Source of the DNA: Catenaria anguillulae PL171
Lineage: Eukaryota > Blastocladiomycota > Blastocladiomycetes > Blastocladiales > Catenariaceae
Length of the DNA stretch: 64,000 nucleotides
Assembly: GCA_002102555.1 (NCBI GenBank)
Contig: MCFL01000095.1
Coordinates: 24,940-88,939, forward strand
Reading direction: 5' to 3'
Shown here one piece after another: positions 11,498 through 22,669 of this stretch. Each line of letters begins with the position of its first letter. Within the stretch, counting starts at the first letter, position 1. A model generated the notes under the pieces. It was not told the origin of the DNA. It ran no database searches and saw only the letters and a program-made list of their open reading frames with translations. Made by a program: the position numbers and the translations under genes.

Positions 11498-14390
11498 ATG
11501 TCCACTCCGACCACCGACCAACTGCAAAGTCGTGTCGATCTCATTACCAGCCCCAGCTCCACTTCCACCCCGAACTATCCAACACAAAGTCAAATGACGG
11601 TCGTCCCGCCTTCCTCCTCCTCCTCCTTTTCCGCCCAAGTGCCTGCCATCCAGCAGCTCGCCACGGCCGCCAACTCGACCAACGGCAACGGCGACCCGCT
11701 CCGCCTCATTGTCGTGTCCAACCGCCTCCCCGTCACCATCTCCAAGGACCCAGACTCTGGCGAATGGCAGGCCAAAATGTCGTCGGGCGGGCTCGTGTCT
11801 GCGCTGTCTGGCCTGAAAAAGGAAATGTCCTTCACGTGGATCGGATGGCCCGGCGTCGACTTTTCGCCCGACGACCGCCAGCTTGTCAACAGCATGCTCA
11901 CCACAAAGCACTCGGCCGTGCCCGTCTTTATGCCCGACGACATTGCCGACAAGCACTACAACGGCTTTTCCAACTCGATTCTCTGGCCGCTGTTTCATTA
12001 CCATCCCGGAGAGATTGCGTTTGAGGAGCAGCATTGGGACGCGTACATTCAGGCCAATTTGGCGTTTGCCGATGCCATTTTGGAGCATGTCAAGGATGCA
12101 GATTTGATTTGGGTGCAGGATTACCATCTCATGTTGCTCCCGGCCATGTTGCGTGCCAGGTGCGAGGCACGCGGGTTGAGCCAAGTCAAGGTTCGTTTTT
12201 CTGGGGATGCTAGGGCATCTTGTTCTGATTGAGGTTTCTCACCACTTGCCACTGGTCCATCATTCGCGCATAGATTGGCTTCTTCCTCCACACGCCCTTC
12301 CCCTCCTCCGAAATCTTCCGCATCCTCCCCGTCCGCCGCGAAATCCTCCTTGGCCTTCTCCCCTGCGACCTCATTGGATTCCACACCTTTGACTACGCGC
12401 GCCACTTTCTCTCGTCCTGCACAAGAATTTTGGGCCTGCACACCATGCCCAACGGCGTTGAGCACGAAGGCCGCTTTGTTCACGTTGGCACCTTTCCGAT
12501 TGGCATCGACCCATCGCAATTCACCGAGGGCCTGCGCCTACCCGCCGTCCGCGACCGTGTCGCGCACCTGCGCAAAAAGTACGACGGCATCAAGTTGTGT
12601 GTCGGCGTGGATCGCCTCGATTACATCAAGGGTGTTCCGCACAAGTTGCATGCGTTTGAGGTGTTTTTGAGCAAGCACCCAGAGTGGATTGGCAAGGTGG
12701 TCCTCTTGCAGGTGGCGGTCCCGAGTCGCACGGACGTTGAAGAGTATCAGCAATTGAGGGCCACCGTCAACGAGTTGGTGGGTCGGATCAATGGCCAGTA
12801 TGGAAGCGCCGATTTTATGCCCATTGTTTTCATGAACAAGAGCGTCAACTTTGAGGAGCTGGTGAGCTTGTACGCCGTGTCGGATGTTTGCGTGGTGAGC
12901 AGCACGAGGGACGGAATGAATTTGGTGTCGTTTGAGGTGGGTTACTCGTTTCTCACTGTGTCTCGGCTTGACCAGCTCGGTCGCAGATTTTTGCTAACCA
13001 ACTCGACCCTCCATGCTCATAGTATATTGCCACCCAAGTCGAGTCTCACGGTGTCCTGATCATGTCTGAATTTGCGGGCGCCTCGCAATCACTCAACGGC
13101 TCGATTCTCGTCAACCCCTGGAACACAGAGGAGCTTGCCGACGCCTTTCACGAGGCCGTCACCATGGATACGTCCACCCGCCAGTCCAACCACGCAAAGC
13201 TGCTGCGTTATGTGACAAAGTACACGGCCGCATACTGGGGCCTGTCGTTTGTCAACGAGCTGAGGCGGGTGCGCGACGTGTACGACTCGCGCATGGCCAT
13301 GATGCCCAAGCTTGTCCCCGGCTCGGATTTGGCCAGGGAAGTGTTGGTCGACAAGTGGGTAAGGGCCAAGAAGCGGGTCGTGCTCTTGGATTACGACGAT
13401 ACGCTCAGTACGTTTCCCATTTCTCATGTACTTTTTGACCGGTTCTCACCAAGTCTTTTGCGGTGCGCAGTGGCTACCTCGCACAAGCTCCCCGAATTTG
13501 CGCGCCCGACCGCCGCCATCATTGACACGTTGCGTGCCCTAACCAGCCTGCCCAACACTTATGTGTACATTCTGTCTGGCCGTGCCCGCCAACACCTCAG
13601 CGTATGGTTCGAGAATGTGCCCGTGGGCCTGTCTGCTGAGCACGGCGTGTACGCCAAGCACCCGCCCAAGGTCCACGCCAAACTCGTCCTCGCACAACAA
13701 CAACAACAGCAACAACAACAACAGCAGCAAAAGACCTCGGGCGCCGCCGCTTCCGATCCGACCGGCGCATCCTCTGCGCCGTCCACGCCCACGCTGCTTG
13801 CGGCCTCGATCCCCAACTCGACCGCCACCGTGAGCGACCCGGACGAGTCTGGATGGATCCGGCTTGGTCGGCACGTCGATCGGTCGTGGCGCGACACGAT
13901 CCGCCCGCTGTTTACGCACTACACGGAGCGCACGCCCGGGTCGTTTATTGAGGAAAAGGAGGTGGCCATGTCTTGGCATTTCCGCAACGCTGACCCCGAG
14001 TTTGGCGCGTGGCAGGCCGCCGAGCTCCAGGTCAATTTGGAAAAGATCTTGGCGCATTTGCCCGTGAGTGTGATTTTGGGTAACAAGACGGTTGAGTTGC
14101 GGCCGAGTGCCGTGGATAAGAGTGCCGTGGCACGTGCCATCTTGAGGGATTTGGCCGTGGCGGATGGTCCCGGTGCCGCGGGCGAGGAGCCGTTTGTGTT
14201 GTGCATTGGTGACGGCAAGACGGACGAGCCCGTGTTTGCGCTGTTGGGCGAGAGGGCGACGAATGCCGTCACGGTCACCGTGGGCAAGAAACAGACCGAG
14301 GCAAAGTATTTCGTGGATAATGTTGTCGAGGTGCAGGCCTTGTTGGCCGGGATTGTTGAGAGTGCCAAACTTGAGACGCCTGTTGCTTGA
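11498..14390 (+). CDS. Bifunctional trehalose-6-phosphate synthase/phosphatase
   Basis: The protein joins a GT20 synthase, which makes trehalose 6-phosphate from UDP-glucose and glucose 6-phosphate, to a HAD-type phosphatase that releases trehalose. Exons 11498-12190, 12274-12936, 13023-13407 and 13471-14390 give 886 residues. The synthase keeps its key boxes: VVSNRLPV, FTWIGWPGVD, FHYHPGEIAFEE, DLIWVQDYHLMLLP, GVDRLDYIKGVPHK and STRDGMNLV, so it should be active, unlike the degenerate synthase half of some Tps2 proteins. The phosphatase has LLDYDDTL with the nucleophile-type DxDxT box split by intron 3, YILSGR, and GDGKTDEPVF for the metal site. A 12-Gln run sits inside the phosphatase half. 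Trehalose serves as a spore reserve and stress protectant. The ATG at 11498 is preferred because no in-frame ATG lies closely upstream. Confidence 0.94.
13695..13730 (+). repeat. CAA/CAG run encoding 12 glutamines
   Basis: A 36-base run of mixed CAA and CAG codons lies in the phosphatase half of the trehalose gene, followed by a Ser/Thr/Ala/Pro-rich loop of about 45 residues. The mixture of codons argues for some age. It falls between the ILSGR box and the GWIRLG segment, where an extended loop or cap is tolerated. Confidence 0.92.
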
Positions 14391-14989
14391 TTCTTGTCAC
14401 TGTATCGATTCCATGTTAGTTGCCGTTGTTATGAAGGTGGAGTGTATGAGTGTTTGTCTTTGATTGCTGTGCGTGTGCATGAATTCCCATTACCTATGAA
14501 GAAAGGTTTGGGCATGAGCTCGCCAATCGTTTTTGGTGCGCTGATGATTTGCGACTTCCTGCGACATTTTCACCTTTTGTTCGTTTGTTTTTGAGAGTTT
14601 GCATCCTGATCAATCGCCGAATGGACTTGCCGTTTCGGCTCTATGTAGTGGGTTGTACATGCTGATGCCCAAGCTTTCTCTTCCAACCAGCGCCTGATCA
14701 GCCGGCGGCGGACGTGGCGCAATCCCTTTCTCTTGGACAAAAAGCAGGCAGAGACAACTTCATCGTAAGACGGAAAAGGCAAAACCGGCCGGGCTCGAGC
14801 GCTTTCAGCGTCCGTTGGCGACGTCTGGACACCACCTTCCCCAGGACACGCGGACCCCGGCGCCTTGGCAGAAACAGAACATGAACAAAAGCGATGAACA
14901 CGGCATGCTAATGAAAAAGCCGGTTGGGCGCACTTTGGCAAAGTCGACGCAGAGCCCTCTCCAGCGCGCGGCAACCGACACACACCACC
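14391..14989. other. Intergenic, 3' of the trehalose gene
   Basis: Six hundred bases between the trehalose gene stop and the retroelement fossil. Nothing beyond a probable 3' untranslated region was recognised. Confidence 0.45.
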
Positions 14990-16060
14990 AATAATTTCAC
15001 AGGCCTTTGGGCGCGCGGGACGGCCGTGGCGCTGCCCCTTTCGCAATGCTCTTCTTTTCTTGCGGGACAATCGCGTCTTCTCGCAGCTCGACGACCAGAG
15101 CTGACATGACCGCGTCGTCGTTCGTACCAAAACCACCAAACTGCGACACATCTTCAATGAACTCCTTGGCGTTGGGAGACTCCATCCAAACGTCTTTGCC
15201 TGTGACCCGGATCGACATGTTGAAATCCTTCGTGATGTTCATGCCCAATATCAGGTCGCAGCTAAGCCCGTCGAGCACAAAGAACGGGGCAAAGGGGCGC
15301 GTTCCAAGGATGGTCACTGGGATGAGGACGCAGCCAAGCAATGCCGCGAGCGCGCCATTCACGACCCAAATCGACTTGATACCCTCTGGGAGAGCCTTGA
15401 TGGCCCATGCGTAGCGCTCGGACAGCGCGCCTCGAATGCCTCGGCATCCCCATCAATTGCTACGATCAACCCCGCTGCACTTGGGCACCAGCTTGGCGAA
15501 TGCCAAACACAAGCGCGGGTCGTCTTCCAACTCAGACCTCAGGGCGCGAGCGCGCATCTGAGGGTCAAATACATTGCCCGACGTCCCGCCACGCAATGGC
15601 AACAGGGGACACGTTCAAGTCAATGACGACTTGCTCCTCCTGGTGGCACTCGCTTCGCCTTCGCCGGCTCGTTCTTAACCTCGCCCTCGGCCTTGACCTT
15701 GGCATGCCCAGACGACGACATGGGCGAGACAGTTGGAGGCCGATCCCGCTCAAGAAGGCGCTCCTCGACTCGGTCCATGTACCGCTCAAATCGGTCAGCA
15801 ACGCGATCAGCGGACGTCGTGGACAGCGACCGGCGGGACGCCGCAGAACGACGGATCACTTGAGCTCGTCACCGACACGCCACACGACTCGAACGTGGTT
15901 CCAGCGGCGGAACCGCCCGAGTGGAATGTGCAAGGCCGGCGCTGGCCAAAGTTGAGATGCTGCTCGTTGAAAATAAGTGGGTGCTGTGGGCGCCCGGGCT
16001 TGTTCCGGCCAATGACTTCCAGTGAGTTCACGACAATGGCGCCGGCCAGTCGTAAGGTTG
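14990..16060 (-). mobile_element. LTR-retrotransposon fossil (Gag-Pol fragment, protease region)
   Basis: The minus strand holds a fragment resembling the start of a Ty3/Gypsy-type polyprotein: a charged helical Gag-like part near 15600-15860 and, near 15000-15360, a segment with FFVLDGLSCDLILGMNITK, typical of the region after the active site in retropepsin-like aspartic proteases. No reverse transcriptase, integrase or flanking long terminal repeats were recognised. The element is incomplete and broken in several places, so it is an old relic. Its ends are approximate. Confidence 0.5.
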
Positions 16061-16907
16061 ATACCGGGCTGAATCCTTTTCACGACCACGGTCAGTCAGC
16101 CGACACGGATGCGTGCGGCTCGCGCGGCCTGTTGTCCACCGAACGAAAGTTGTTGGAAATGGGCTCGTCGTCCACTATGACCGACGGCCATTGCGCCATG
16201 TCGTCGTACTTGGCCCAATCGTCAAACGATACTGCACTGGCCGACTGGAGCTGATCATGAGCGGCAGCGTGCGGCTGCTCCCACGGCCTTGACGAATCAC
16301 GGGCGATGGGGCGTTGACGTTTTGACGGCCAGCAGCGAGCAGGGAGCGGCGGTGGACGGGGCGGGGCGGTGCAGCACGTACATGGCGGGCGAGCAAAGAG
16401 ATCTAGACGGAGTATACATGTTGACAGTTAATCGATGAGCAAAGTTGATTGAGGCTGAATGCATCGGCCTCCGATCCAACGTGAGCGACTGAAGATGAAG
16501 ATGATCATCCATGCGTGGCAACAATCTCAATCGACAACGACAAGCATGCGTCATGGATGGCCTCCTGGATTCCCACGTCTGCATTTGACCAGAAATAACG
16601 GGCTCAAGTGCCAGCGACAAAGTGAATGAGTGAGTGAAATTTACGTAGTGACGCTTTAAAAATCCATCTCGTGGGGTGTGAGTGAACGGGCAAAACAGTT
16701 TTCGCGCGAGGACTGGAGGAAATGGAGCATACACAACTCAAACAGGCACAGTAAAGGAAGCGGAATGGGTGAAATGGTTGAACGAATAGAGAAATCGACA
16801 ACACAATGTATGCCAAGCATGGCAACATCTTGAACGAGGGCGGTTTGGTAAGAATGGAAAATGCGACAACAGCTACATCGTGGGTCTTCCGACCCAAAGT
16901 CGCCGAC
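16061..16907. other. Intergenic, no gene recognised
   Basis: This stretch lies between the retroelement fossil and the 3' exon of the minus-strand coiled-coil gene. Open frames here are short and of unlike composition. It probably includes the 3' untranslated region of that gene. Confidence 0.4.
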
Positions 16908-19527
16908 CTACACATGGAGACTCTCCGTGATATCGCCGACCGCCGACTCAATCAGCTGGACCCACCCGGCTAATTGCACGCACGCGCCAACGGCCACTGT
17001 TTTTGCCGCTGCCCACGTCCGCTCCAGTTGTGACCGTGGGAAACCTGGCGCTCTCTTGATGCTCCACGCCAACTGCCGCTGGGAGCGTCTTGATTCCCAC
17101 AGAGGCCGCATCGACAACCGACTGCGCCGCGCGCATGACCTGAGCACAATGCCCCGGTCCTTGTGCCAGGCATCAAGCTCCTCGGGCGACGCGATTGGGT
17201 GACCAGCCAACGCAGCCCAGTCAAAGATGGCGCTTGCCTCTGTGGGAAACATCTCTTGCAAAAGTGAGCCATTGCGCATTTCCGAGAAAAGTCAAGTGTC
17301 AATAACCATACGTACCGCGCACGATCACCTCAGTGCCCTTGACCACATGCGCAACCAGCGCCACGACCCTCTCCCATTTGTCTTCCTCTGCCAACCTCGT
17401 CTTGACCTGTGCTCCCATCTCTCCCGCTTCCGACTCTGACTCTGACCCGCTTTCATCCGCAACACCCGCCCCGCGATCCGCCTCAAACCGCCTCACCCGC
17501 GCCTGCACGGCATGCGCCAACATCTCAACATCGGTCGCGGAATCCCTTACCATCTTGAACTCGCGCGCAGACACGGCAAAGTACGCGGCTTCACTCTGCA
17601 CCTGTGCCGCGGTGGATCCAGCCACTACCAAATCCAGCTGTTCTTGCAACTTGCGAATCGTGTTGTCGGCCCGTTGCCGTGCCAGTTGACTGGCCTCGAG
17701 TTGCGCCAACAGCGTCTCTGAATCAAAACTCACGCGCTTCTTTTTCGCGGTCCCCGAAGTGCCCACCGTGCGCACCGATGATACTGCGGATTCGCTGGCT
17801 AGCGAGCCAATGGTCGTGATTGCCGCCACATCGTCCTCGTCGTCGTCATCGTCATCGGACGTGCCGTGTTTGTGGCCGTGCTCCAACGAATGCTCCTTGT
17901 TGAGCGCCGCCGGCGCAGGTTTCGGCGTGCCTTGATCGCTCGAAACGGTCCCCAAGGTAGATTGCTGCTCAGCGCGCATCCGTGCAAGCTCCAACAACAA
18001 TGCCTGGCGTTCGACTTGTACACGCGCCAGTTCCTCGTGGTACTCGTAGGCCAGCCGCGCGAGCTGCGACTCATAATAGTCGGAAGCAGTGCCGTGCGGT
18101 AAATGGGAAACGTCGGGTGCTGAGGCCGACATGCGAACGGTATCCACCGTGCCCGTTGGCGACACGTGGCCGTGGCCGAGGATCGTGCCGGCACCCGAGG
18201 ACGAAGACGTGCTAACTGGGGACGCGCGGTGGGTTGGCGCTTTGTCAGAGGCCACGACGGATTGACGCACGCGGATAGATGACGAGGAAGTGGATGAGGA
18301 CGAACGGCGCCCAAACGTTGGCGGAATCCGATCCAGCGTGCTGGCAGACAAGGACCTACGGCGTGGGATGGTCGGCACTGGCGACGATGGCAGCGGTGCA
18401 TGGGTTGCGATCGGGACTTGTGCCGATGAACCTGCTTGAACAAGAGGCAGCGGCGGCGGCGTCGTGAATGTGCGAATCACGGTGGATGTGGTTGACACGG
18501 CGTCGTCATTGTTGTGCGGGAGCGGAGACACGGTGGCCAGGTCAAGACCGGGGATCATGGTCGATTCGAGTGTTGCGTCAAAGTCGGATGGGGACAGGAA
18601 ATGGCGGTGTGCATCGTGGAGAAGCGCGTTGCCGGGCTGGTGAGGGTCGGAAAAGGAGGACAGCGTCGACGGAACAAACATGTGCTGTGCTGCAGCGTCG
18701 CCGACAACCAGCGAAGGGGCGACTATGGAAGAGTCGTTGGTTCGTGGGTTATGGGCTAGGCTGGCCGTGGAGTCACTGGTGGGTCCAAGCGTGGGAATGG
18801 ATGCGTGGGATGAATGATGTGTTTGGCGGGAAGGGCGATGACCGTCGTGATGAGAGCTGTGATTTGGTTGACGTTGATGTGCATGGTGCGGCTCGGCAGC
18901 CGCTGACAAAGCCGATGATGATTCGCCGCCCACAACGGTCGTAAATGAGGCAAACATGTTGCTGTCGATATCAAACGGGGACAGGGCAGAGTCATCTGCG
19001 GCTGATGGGAGAACAGCGAATCGACGCGGTGTGGGTGGTCTTGGCGCTGGACGAGTCGGATGCGGTGGCCGAGTTACAATTTGTGCATCAACATCATGGT
19101 GAACCAAATCCACGGCAGTGGCCGAATCATCGCCGCCGTGGCTGCCGCCGCCGCCCACGCCGCCCACGTGATCCAAACTCGATGTTGACGTGGACGACAC
19201 GGCCGTTGGTGCACTTGCCCAGCGCATGTGCTGCCTCAGGTCGTCTTCGCCATGATCGCGATCGTCGCCGTAGTGATGCTGCAGCGGAACGGATGAATTG
19301 CGCTCGTGATGATGCGGGCTGGAATCGGTGGAGCTGGTGCCGTGGTCTGTCGACGAGGATGATGAAGTTGCAGAGGCGGTTGAGGTTGTGGCATCCGAGC
19401 GCCACGACCATGAGCGGCCGAGCGTACCCGACCGGATACCGGGAAGATTGAGAGAGTTCATGCGCGTACGAAAGGCGAGGGCGGCCTTGCGCGCCGACGA
19501 CGAGAGGCGTCGCGATAGGCGGGGCAT
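16908..19527 (-). CDS. Uncharacterised low-complexity coiled-coil protein
   Basis: Exon 1 (19527-17316) encodes about 737 residues with no internal stop; exon 2 starts at 17254 after a 61-base intron with a GTACGT donor. The N-terminal two thirds are rich in Ser, Thr, His, Pro and Asp (predicted disordered), starting with a basic Arg/Ser stretch MPRLSRRLSSSARK. Two heptad-like helices follow: YESQLARLAYEYHEELARVQ with QALLLELARMRAEQQ, and LLAQLEASQLARQRADNTIR with KLQEQLDL. A Lys-rich patch, KKKRVSF, lies between them and could be a nuclear signal or phosphorylation site. Exon 2 reads EMFPTEASAIFDWAALAG. Its 3' part has two competing frames, so the C-terminus to 16908 is uncertain and an additional intron is likely. 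I do not recognise the family; a scaffold or cytoskeletal role is only a guess. Confidence 0.55.
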
Positions 19528-19982
19528 GGTGGGTTCAATGCGTACTGCGTTCTGCGGATTTGCGTTGAGTGAGTGTTAAACTACATAGAGTAATCAGTAC
19601 GCCGTGCCGACTGCGCAAAAGGCCCATTATGCATACTGTTTGTCGGTCCCTTTGTTTCTTTGTTTGAAATCGAAAGCGAGTGAGACACTTTCAGCAACTC
19701 TGATCACAATGAGAGCAAAAGCGGAAGAGAGAGAGTGAGCAGAGTGAGACACATTGGGCGGACGACTGCTTGCATTTCGAGATCTGAGACACACCTCTCC
19801 ATGAAACGAAACAAACACACAATTGCAAGCACTCATGGACGACGGACTATGGCAAGCTGGGGAGCGTCCATCCCGATTCCCGATCGATTTTTGATTGCGT
19901 AGGGTTGGGGTATTCAAGTCGAGAACAACGAAAGGCAGACACACGATCGAACGACCAGACTCGGGACCACCAATGCCTCCCC
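19528..19982. other. Intergenic, upstream of the coiled-coil gene
   Basis: These 455 bases separate two minus-strand genes and should carry the promoter of the gene starting at 19527 and the 3' end of the paralogue above it. It is purine-rich in places. No element is recognisable. Confidence 0.4.
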
Positions 19983-22549
19983 TCATTGACCAACTCCAAC
20001 GGCCGCCACTGCTCCAGGCCCGATCTGCTCGTGTGCTGCTGCCATCCCCAGCCCTGCTCCCATCTGCATGGACGGCGGCTGTGCGGCATCCAACATCACA
20101 AGCGCATGCAAGACCGCGGCGCGGAAAGCAGCCTCCCTGGTCCCACCATCCCCAAACACAACATCACGCTTGCCATCCACACCCTTGCCATCAGGCAGTG
20201 CCGGCCCAGCAAACAGCAAGCATCGAAACCCGCCCGGGATCTTGAACACGGGCGCCCTGCGGTCTGCCTGCGTCGTGTCGGTGGCTGCGGGGCCAAACAA
20301 CATGCGCGTGAGGAGCAGCTTTGGGTTTTCGTGAAACAGAGCAAACCGCATGGGGTCGCGCGCGCGCAGGGCGTCCCACGAGAGTGCATATCGGTGCAAG
20401 ATAAACTCGTCGGTCCAGTTGGACTCGGCCAGGTGCGCGTTGGGCAGGAACGCTTGGACGCCCGGAGGATGGCTGGCAAATGGAGGTTGCTGCGGAGGTG
20501 GCCACGTGCCGTTGAGCGGTTGACCAAAGGGACCTGTCGTTTTGTTTTTGGGCGCAAGTGAGACAAACAGCGCTTGTGTTGATCCAGCGAGTGTGACAGG
20601 AGAATTATACCATTCATGCCCATTCCGTTCATGCCTCCCATCCCACCCGGCATCGGCCCGTGCTGTTGTGGCCCGAGAGGAATCCCATTTGGACCCATCG
20701 GCATCGGCATCGCCATGCCCATTCCCATTCCCTGATGTTGTGAAGGAGGCGTCATGCCCATTCCAATTCCCATGCCCATGCCCATACGCATACTCATACC
20801 CATGCCCATGTGCTCTATCCCATACCCGCCCATCCCAAACTGCTGCTGCTGCTGCCAATTCATTCCTGGGACAGCATACCCGCCCTGCCCAAACGGCGGT
20901 GGCCCCCCTGCCGCATTCATGGACATACCTGATCCGTATGGATGCAGACCCGGCTGCGGCGTTGCCGATGTGGACCCATTGGACGGTTCGCGCGACCCTG
21001 ACGCCGCGGCCTCTGCGCTCGCCCGGCTCTGGTCCGCCGCCGTAATAGCAGGCGGAGCAGCAGCTGTATTGGAGCGGCCGGCGAACCGAGGATCCACGGG
21101 CTGCGGCGGAGGCGGCGGATGCACAACCGACGCGGATGCGTTGGGGAACGTGCCTTCGGGAAGCGGGGGCTGGTGCACGTGCGGAGGTGGGTGGTGCGCA
21201 CTTGTGGTCCACGTGGGCGGATGCATTTGGCTTGCGAGTGCAGGTGCGCGGCTCGTGGTTTCAGATGCGCTCGTGGACCTGGAGCGCAGATGTGCGTTGA
21301 AGTTGGACAAGGTCGGAGGCGAGTGTGAGGGATGACCCGGAATGTGGGTCGACTCCGGGTTTGGTTGTGACAGTTGGAGAGACGATAGCGGTGGTTCGTA
21401 CTTGACACGGTCACGTTCAGAGGATGTCGTGGGTGTGGCAGAACGTTCAGAATTACGTGCCGCCATGTCGGTTACGGACGGTGTGCGGCTGAATGGCTCG
21501 GTTTTTGGGACCAAGGGCATAGAAGTGGATTCAGGGCTCGCGACCCGTCGTTGGCCTGGAGGGAATATACTCGTAGGCGGCGATGGACGAGTCGTGGCAT
21601 TTGCGTTGGGCTCTGCCTTGATATTTGCGTTGAGCTCCGGTTTGACAATCACCGCCTCTGCCTTTGCCGCTGATGGTGCAGGTTCAGGTGGAGGTGGTGG
21701 CGGCGGCAAAGGCGCAACGCGATCCAGCGCCTCGCTGACCCTCTCCCGCGTCACCTTGTACATCAGCAAAACCAAATGCAACGCTGCGGCAGACACTGCA
21801 CCCTCTTCGGATTGCGCATCGCCCGCGCACGCAATGTCATCCGACTGAGCAATCACGCGGAAATGCTGCTGGCGCTCTGGGTGCTTGCGGGCCTTGTCCA
21901 TCCAAAACTCAATGCCAAGCATGTCCAGGTATTGCTTGGCGTTCTTGAGGAGGTCCTTTTTCGCGAGCTTGACGCGCGCCAGATCGCCTTCGCAGTCGAT
22001 GAGGGAGTCATGGTACTTGTTTGTCACGTATGAATACGAATAGTAGGTATCTAGGTCGACGTATTCGTGCGGGCGGCGGCGGCGGGAAGCACCACTGGGT
22101 CCAGAAGACGAGGATAATGACGACAGCGATGATGACGGCAGCATGCTGGTAAGAAACGAAGGTTGGGCGGCGGAACCTGTAGCTGGTGCCGTTAACGTGG
22201 AGGCAGCAGGAGCGGGAGCAGTGGGAGGGCGCGAGCGCTTGGCCCTGGGTAATGCTTTAGTGGGAGCTGCAGCGGCAGCAGCTGGTGCTGGGGTCGAAGT
22301 CAAAGTGGAGCTGGACGAGGAGCCGGTTCGGCTTTGAGTGCGAGACGGCTTGGGCTGGGCACGGTCCGAGGGGACGGGTGCGTCTTGCTTATCGATATCC
22401 ATATCAGAGTCCGAGAGCAGCGAGATGACGCATTCTGGCTCGGATGCCTTGCGCGACTTGGATTTCTTCGTGGAGATAGAGCATGTGGTCCCGGACCCTG
22501 CGATCGAGGACTTGGAATGCCGGCCAGTCGATGCCGCCGGGGTCGTCAT
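19983..22549 (-). CDS. dsRBM-like family member A (two domains, Gly/Met-rich linker)
   Basis: Exons 22549-20611 and 20533-19983 (intron 77 bases, phase 1) give about 830 residues. A Ser/Thr/Pro/Ala-rich N-terminus precedes an alpha/beta domain with KLAKKDLLKNAKQYLDMLG, HFRVIAQSDDIACAGDAQS and AAALHLVLLMYKV, whose end resembles the last strand and helix of a double-stranded-RNA-binding motif. A long Pro/Ser/His-rich region leads to Gly/Met repeats near 20700-20850 (GMGMSMRMGMGMGIGMGM). The second exon encodes a C-terminal domain with FKIPGGFRCLLFAG and RDVVFGDGGTREAAFRAA. The same C-terminal domain ends the paralogue at 24810-28178, where it is again preceded by an intron. Start at 22549 or 22582. 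Function unknown; RNA or protein binding is inference. Confidence 0.72.
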
Positions 22550-22669
22550 GGCTTGGTTGGATTGGGTACGGAATGGTCGCAATCGAGGCCTTTCGGGAAT
22601 TGCACAAAGTTAATGTTCTTCTCGCTACTCCATTCACATCCAACTATCATACTGTTGTTCGTGATCGCT

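Noticed and set aside
11465-12184. A 239-codon open frame antisense to the trehalose gene
   Set aside because: It is a shadow of exon 1 of the trehalose gene with no family resemblance.
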